A stretch of DNA of 8,995 nucleotides from Roseburia_D sp964388945 (lineage in GTDB: Bacteria; Bacillota; Clostridia; Lachnospirales; Lachnospiraceae): contig CAYMCM010000080.1 of the NCBI GenBank assembly GCA_964388945.1, positions 1-8,995 of the forward strand, written 5' to 3'. Position numbers and translations under genes: made by a program. The notes beneath the pieces are model-generated. The model had not been told where the DNA came from and ran no database searches. It saw nothing but the letters and a program-made list of their open reading frames with translations. Below are positions 6,644-8,995 of the stretch, piece by piece (positions within the stretch are counted from its first letter, which is position 1; each line of letters opens with the position of its first letter).

Positions 6644-8236
6644 TTGGCTGATTTAAGAAAAGAAATAGAAAAAAGAAGAACATTTGCGATCATATCACAT
6701 CCGGATGCCGGTAAAACGACACTGACCGAAAAATTCCTGCTTTACGGAGGAGCGATCAATCTTGCCGGTTCCGTAAAGGGAAAGGCGACTGCGAGGCATG
6801 CGGTCTCTGACTGGATGGAAATCGAAAAGCAAAGAGGTATTTCGGTTACATCTTCTGTATTGCAGTTTAACTATGGCGGATACTGTATCAATATTCTGGA
6901 CACACCGGGACATCAGGACTTCTCAGAGGACACATACCGTACCCTGATGGCTGCGGATTCCGCAGTCATGGTCATTGACGCATCCAAAGGTGTGGAAGCG
7001 CAGACGAGAAAACTCTTTAAAGTCTGTGTTATGCGTCATATTCCGATCTTTACGTTTATCAATAAGATGGACCGCGATGCCAATGATACATTTGATCTGC
7101 TCGATGAGATTGAAAAGGAGCTTGGCATTGCAACCTGTCCGGTCAACTGGCCGATCGGTTCCGGTAAGAATTTTAAGGGCGTATATGATCGGAACACCAA
7201 AAAGGTCATGACGTTTTCGGATACCTTAAAGGGTACGAAGGAAGGTCTGGAAAAAGAGATCGCAGTCGATGATCCTGCGCTGGAAGCGGAGATCGGAACG
7301 GAGTATAAAGAACAGCTTTTGGAGGAGGTTGAACTTTTAGATGGTGCATCCGCAGAATTTGATATGGAAAAGGTATCAAAGGGAGAGCTTTCACCGGTAT
7401 TTTTCGGCTCTGCACTTACAAACTTTGGTGTTGAGACTTTTTTGAAGCACTTTTTACAGATGACTTATTCGCCGCTGCCGCGAAAAGCGGATGTGGGAGA
7501 GATTGATCCGTTTTCGGAGGATTTTTCCGCATTTGTATTTAAAATTCAGGCAAATATGAATAAGAATCACAGAGACAGGGTAGCCTTTATGCGTATCTGT
7601 TCCGGAAAATTTACGGCGGGCATGGAGGTAAAGCATATCCAGGGCGGAAAGACGATCAAGCTTTCCCAGCCTCAGCAGCTCATGGCAGATGAACGAAAGA
7701 TCATTGAAGAAGCATATGCGGGTGATATCATTGGTGTGTTCGATCCGGGTATTTTTTCGATCGGAGATACGCTTACCACGGCAAAGGACAAGTTTGAGTT
7801 TGAAGGAATCCCGACGTTTGCGCCGGAGCATTTTGCGAGAGTGCGTCTAGTGGATTCCATGAAGCGCAAGCAGTTCGTGAAAGGTGTGACACAGATCGCA
7901 CAGGAAGGTGCAATCCAGATTTTTCAGGAATATAAGGGCGGTATGGAAGAAATCATCGTAGGTGTGGTAGGCGTGCTGCAGTTTGACGTTTTAAAATTTC
8001 GATTAGAGAGCGAATACAATGTAGAGATCCGTCTGGAAAATCTTCCATATGAGCATATCCGCTGGATCAAAAATACGGATATCGATATGGACAGGCTTAC
8101 TGGTACATCCGATATGAAAAAGATCATGGATATGAAAGGAAATCCGCTCCTTTTATTTGTAAATGCATGGAGTGTCGGAATGACGCTGGACAGAAACGAA
8201 GGGCTTGAGCTGTCTGAATTTGGAACAGCACAGTAA
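6644..8236 (+). CDS. prfC: Peptide chain release factor 3 (RF3)
   Basis: This translational GTPase removes RF1 or RF2 from the ribosome after peptide release. The 530-residue protein is the same size as E. coli RF3 (529). GTPase motifs are complete: G1 HPDAGKTT (19-26), G2 RGISVTSS (64-71), G3 DTPGH (86-90), G4 NKMD (140-143) and G5 GSAL (255-258). The segments SVKGKATARHAVSDWMEIEK (43-62) and CPVNWPIGSG (165-174) are typical of RF3 rather than EF-G. Beta-barrel domain 2 and the RF3-specific C-terminal domain follow. The start is TTG at 6644, set by GGAGG (6631-6635) eight bases upstream. The nearby ATG at 6628 is out of frame. It lies 39 bp after deoB with no clear promoter or terminator between, so it is probably co-transcribed with deoB. 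The TTG start may hold expression down. Confidence 0.97.
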   Translation: MADLRKEIEKRRTFAIISHPDAGKTTLTEKFLLYGGAINLAGSVKGKATARHAVSDWMEIEKQRGISVTSSVLQFNYGGYCINILDTPGHQDFSEDTYRTLMAADSAVMVIDASKGVEAQTRKLFKVCVMRHIPIFTFINKMDRDANDTFDLLDEIEKELGIATCPVNWPIGSGKNFKGVYDRNTKKVMTFSDTLKGTKEGLEKEIAVDDPALEAEIGTEYKEQLLEEVELLDGASAEFDMEKVSKGELSPVFFGSALTNFGVETFLKHFLQMTYSPLPRKADVGEIDPFSEDFSAFVFKIQANMNKNHRDRVAFMRICSGKFTAGMEVKHIQGGKTIKLSQPQQLMADERKIIEEAYAGDIIGVFDPGIFSIGDTLTTAKDKFEFEGIPTFAPEHFARVRLVDSMKRKQFVKGVTQIAQEGAIQIFQEYKGGMEEIIVGVVGVLQFDVLKFRLESEYNVEIRLENLPYEHIRWIKNTDIDMDRLTGTSDMKKIMDMKGNPLLLFVNAWSVGMTLDRNEGLELSEFGTAQ

Positions 8237-8259
8237 AAAATGAGAAAGGGGAAAACATT

Positions 8260-8571
8260 ATGGCAGTTGTAACGATCACAAATGACAATTTTGAAAACGA
8301 AGTATTGGCATGCGATATACCGGTTTTGCTGGATTTCTGGGCAGAATGGTGCGGTCCCTGCAAAATGATGGCTCCGGTGGTGGATGAACTTGCAGAAGAA
8401 CTGGAAGGCAAAGTGAAAGTAGGCAAGGTAAATGTAGATGAAGAGGCGGCGCTGGCACTGAAATACCAGATCATGAGCATTCCCACTCTGGTTGTAATGG
8501 ACAAGGGTGTATTTCAGGATAAGGCGGTCGGTGTGCAGACCAAAGAAGAAGTATTGGAGCTTTTGAAATAA
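8260..8571 (+). CDS. trxA: Thioredoxin
   Basis: This small cytoplasmic dithiol-disulfide oxidoreductase is recycled by thioredoxin reductase and supplies electrons to ribonucleotide reductase and other reductases. The 103-residue protein has the usual length and the classical active site WCGPCK (30-35, redox cysteines 31 and 34). The conserved Asp25 lies in LLDFWA, the cis-proline is Pro75 in SIPT (73-76), and a conserved glycine is Gly91 in AVGVQ. It has one additional cysteine, Cys18. The ATG at 8260 follows a GAAAGGGG site at 8244-8251. It lies 23 bp after prfC, which suggests it is the last gene of the deoB-prfC-trxA unit. A strong terminator hairpin begins 35 bases after its stop. No thioredoxin reductase gene lies in the window. 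Confidence 0.97.
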   Translation: MAVVTITNDNFENEVLACDIPVLLDFWAEWCGPCKMMAPVVDELAEELEGKVKVGKVNVDEEAALALKYQIMSIPTLVVMDKGVFQDKAVGVQTKEEVLELLK

Positions 8572-8574
8572 GGC

Positions 8575-8604
8575 TTGACGAAAATAGAGCCTGGAACTTA
8601 TAAT
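8575..8604 (+). promoter_or_regulatory. Strong sigma-A-like promoter on top of a terminator
   Basis: TTGACG (8575-8580) and a perfect TATAAT (8599-8604) are separated by 18 bases, with 11 of 12 consensus positions matched. The promoter begins three bases after the trxA stop. Transcription would start near 8611, inside the left arm of the hairpin at 8606-8633. Either it makes a very short RNA or it acts as a second, distal promoter for recA. It could also be coincidental, because the region is AT-rich. Confidence 0.5.
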
Positions 8605-8605
8605 G

Positions 8606-8638
8606 AGAACAGTTGAAAGTCTTCAACTGTTCTTTTTT
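8606..8638 (+). terminator. Intrinsic terminator after trxA
   Basis: AGAACAGTTGAA (8606-8617) and TTCAACTGTTCT (8622-8633) form a perfect 12-bp stem with an AGTC loop, followed by a T-run at 8633-8638. This is the textbook layout of a rho-independent terminator for + strand transcription. It closes the deoB-prfC-trxA unit and separates it from recA. There is no A-run on the left side, so it should not work well in the opposite direction. Confidence 0.9.
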
Positions 8639-8669
8639 CATATAGCGAATTTCCCAACCCAGATAAAAA

Positions 8670-8683
8670 CGAACGTATTTTCG
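8670..8683. promoter_or_regulatory. Probable distal LexA box of recA
   Basis: CGAACGTATTTTCG fits the Bacillus/Clostridium LexA (DinR) operator CGAAC-N4-GTTCG with one mismatch, T for G at the first base of the right half. It lies just upstream of the recA -35 box and 67 bases from the perfect site at 8737, centre to centre. It would support a second, weaker LexA dimer. Confidence 0.6.
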
Positions 8684-8693
8684 AAAAAAATAG

Positions 8694-8722
8694 TTGACTT
8701 TTAAGGAAAGGCAGTATATCAT
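8694..8722 (+). promoter_or_regulatory. recA sigma-A promoter
   Basis: TTGACT (8694-8699) and TATCAT (8717-8722) are 17 bases apart and match the sigma-A consensus at 10 of 12 positions. Transcription should start near 8729, giving a leader of about 40 bases. One LexA box lies just upstream and a perfect one just downstream of the start site, as expected for an SOS-regulated promoter. Confidence 0.8.
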
Positions 8723-8736
8723 AAATTATAGCTTAA

Positions 8737-8750
8737 CGAACATAGGTTCG
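8737..8750. promoter_or_regulatory. LexA (DinR) operator of recA
   Basis: CGAACATAGGTTCG is a perfect match to CGAAC-N4-GTTCG, the SOS box of Gram-positive bacteria. It begins about eight bases after the predicted recA transcription start, where bound LexA would block transcription. DNA damage would activate RecA, trigger LexA self-cleavage and relieve the repression. Confidence 0.9.
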
Positions 8751-8769
8751 CACAAGAAGGAGAATAAAA

Positions 8770-8995
8770 ATGGCAAAGGAAGATAAATTAAAGGCACTGG
8801 ATGCCGCAATTTCACAGATTGAGAAACAGTACGGCAAGGGATCCATCATGAAACTTGGAGATCCGAGCACAAGTATGAACGTGGAGACGGTTCCGACTGG
8901 AGCGCTCAGTCTCGACATTGCACTGGGACTTGGCGGACTTCCGAAGGGAAGGATCATAGAGGTCTATGGACCGGAATCCAGTGGTAAGACGACCG
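8770..8995 (+). CDS. recA: RecA recombinase, N-terminal part (cut by window end)
   Basis: RecA is the DNA-dependent ATPase that pairs homologous strands in recombination and repair and stimulates LexA self-cleavage in the SOS response. Only the first 75 codons are in the window. They show the N-terminal helix (about 3-22), the conserved YGKGSIMKLGD segment (21-31) and ETVPTGALSLDIALG (39-53). The Walker A motif GPESSGKT follows at 67-74. The ATG at 8770 has AAGGAG at 8757-8762, seven bases away, and gives the standard RecA start. It has its own SOS-controlled promoter and is separated from trxA by a terminator. The truncation is only the edge of the window, not a damaged gene. Confidence 0.98.
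   Translation, partial: MAKEDKLKALDAAISQIEKQYGKGSIMKLGDPSTSMNVETVPTGALSLDIALGLGGLPKGRIIEVYGPESSGKTT

Noticed and set aside
8124..8504. 126-codon open frame on the - strand opposite prfC and trxA
   Set aside because: It is antisense to two clear genes, is low in complexity (serine/threonine-rich), and has no ribosome binding site or family resemblance.

Overview
The window is ordinary chromosomal sequence from an endospore-forming member of the Clostridia, most likely a Lachnospiraceae-type gut anaerobe. This rests on a complete eight-gene spoIIIA operon, strong AGGAGG-type ribosome binding sites, moderate GC content, some GTG/TTG starts and Bacillus/Clostridium-type LexA boxes (CGAAC-N4-GTTCG) in front of recA. 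The family-level assignment is inference. All eleven complete genes and the one partial gene lie on the + strand. I see no convincing gene on the - strand, and no tRNA, rRNA, CRISPR array or mobile element.

Positions 1-108 hold the end of an upstream unit, with one short GC-rich hairpin followed by a small hairpin with a T-run that looks like a terminator. spoIIIAA, AB, AC, AD, AE, AF, AG and AH follow at 109-5364. They are tightly packed: four of the seven junctions overlap by 4-7 bp and the others have gaps of 9, 11 and 38 bp. Together they encode the mother-cell side of the SpoIIIA-SpoIIQ channel, which joins mother cell and forespore during engulfment: the ATPase AA, the membrane platform AB-AE, and the ring-forming proteins AF, AG and AH. 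AH contacts forespore SpoIIQ, which is not in this window.

A candidate vegetative promoter (5369-5397) starts a housekeeping group: deoB (phosphopentomutase), prfC (peptide chain release factor 3, TTG start) and trxA (thioredoxin). The short gaps of 39 and 23 bp suggest co-transcription. A perfect 12-bp hairpin with a T-run closes the group at 8606-8638. The remaining sequence is the recA control region, with a good sigma-A promoter and two LexA boxes, and the first 75 codons of recA, which runs off the end of the window at its Walker A motif.

I found no convincing undescribed system. The points most worth a second look are small: a strong promoter that sits directly on the trxA terminator hairpin, the paired LexA sites of recA, a 50-residue low-complexity tail on SpoIIIAH, a GAAA-tetraloop hairpin between the Shine-Dalgarno and start codon of spoIIIAB, and the lack of a recognisable sigma-E promoter in front of spoIIIAA.
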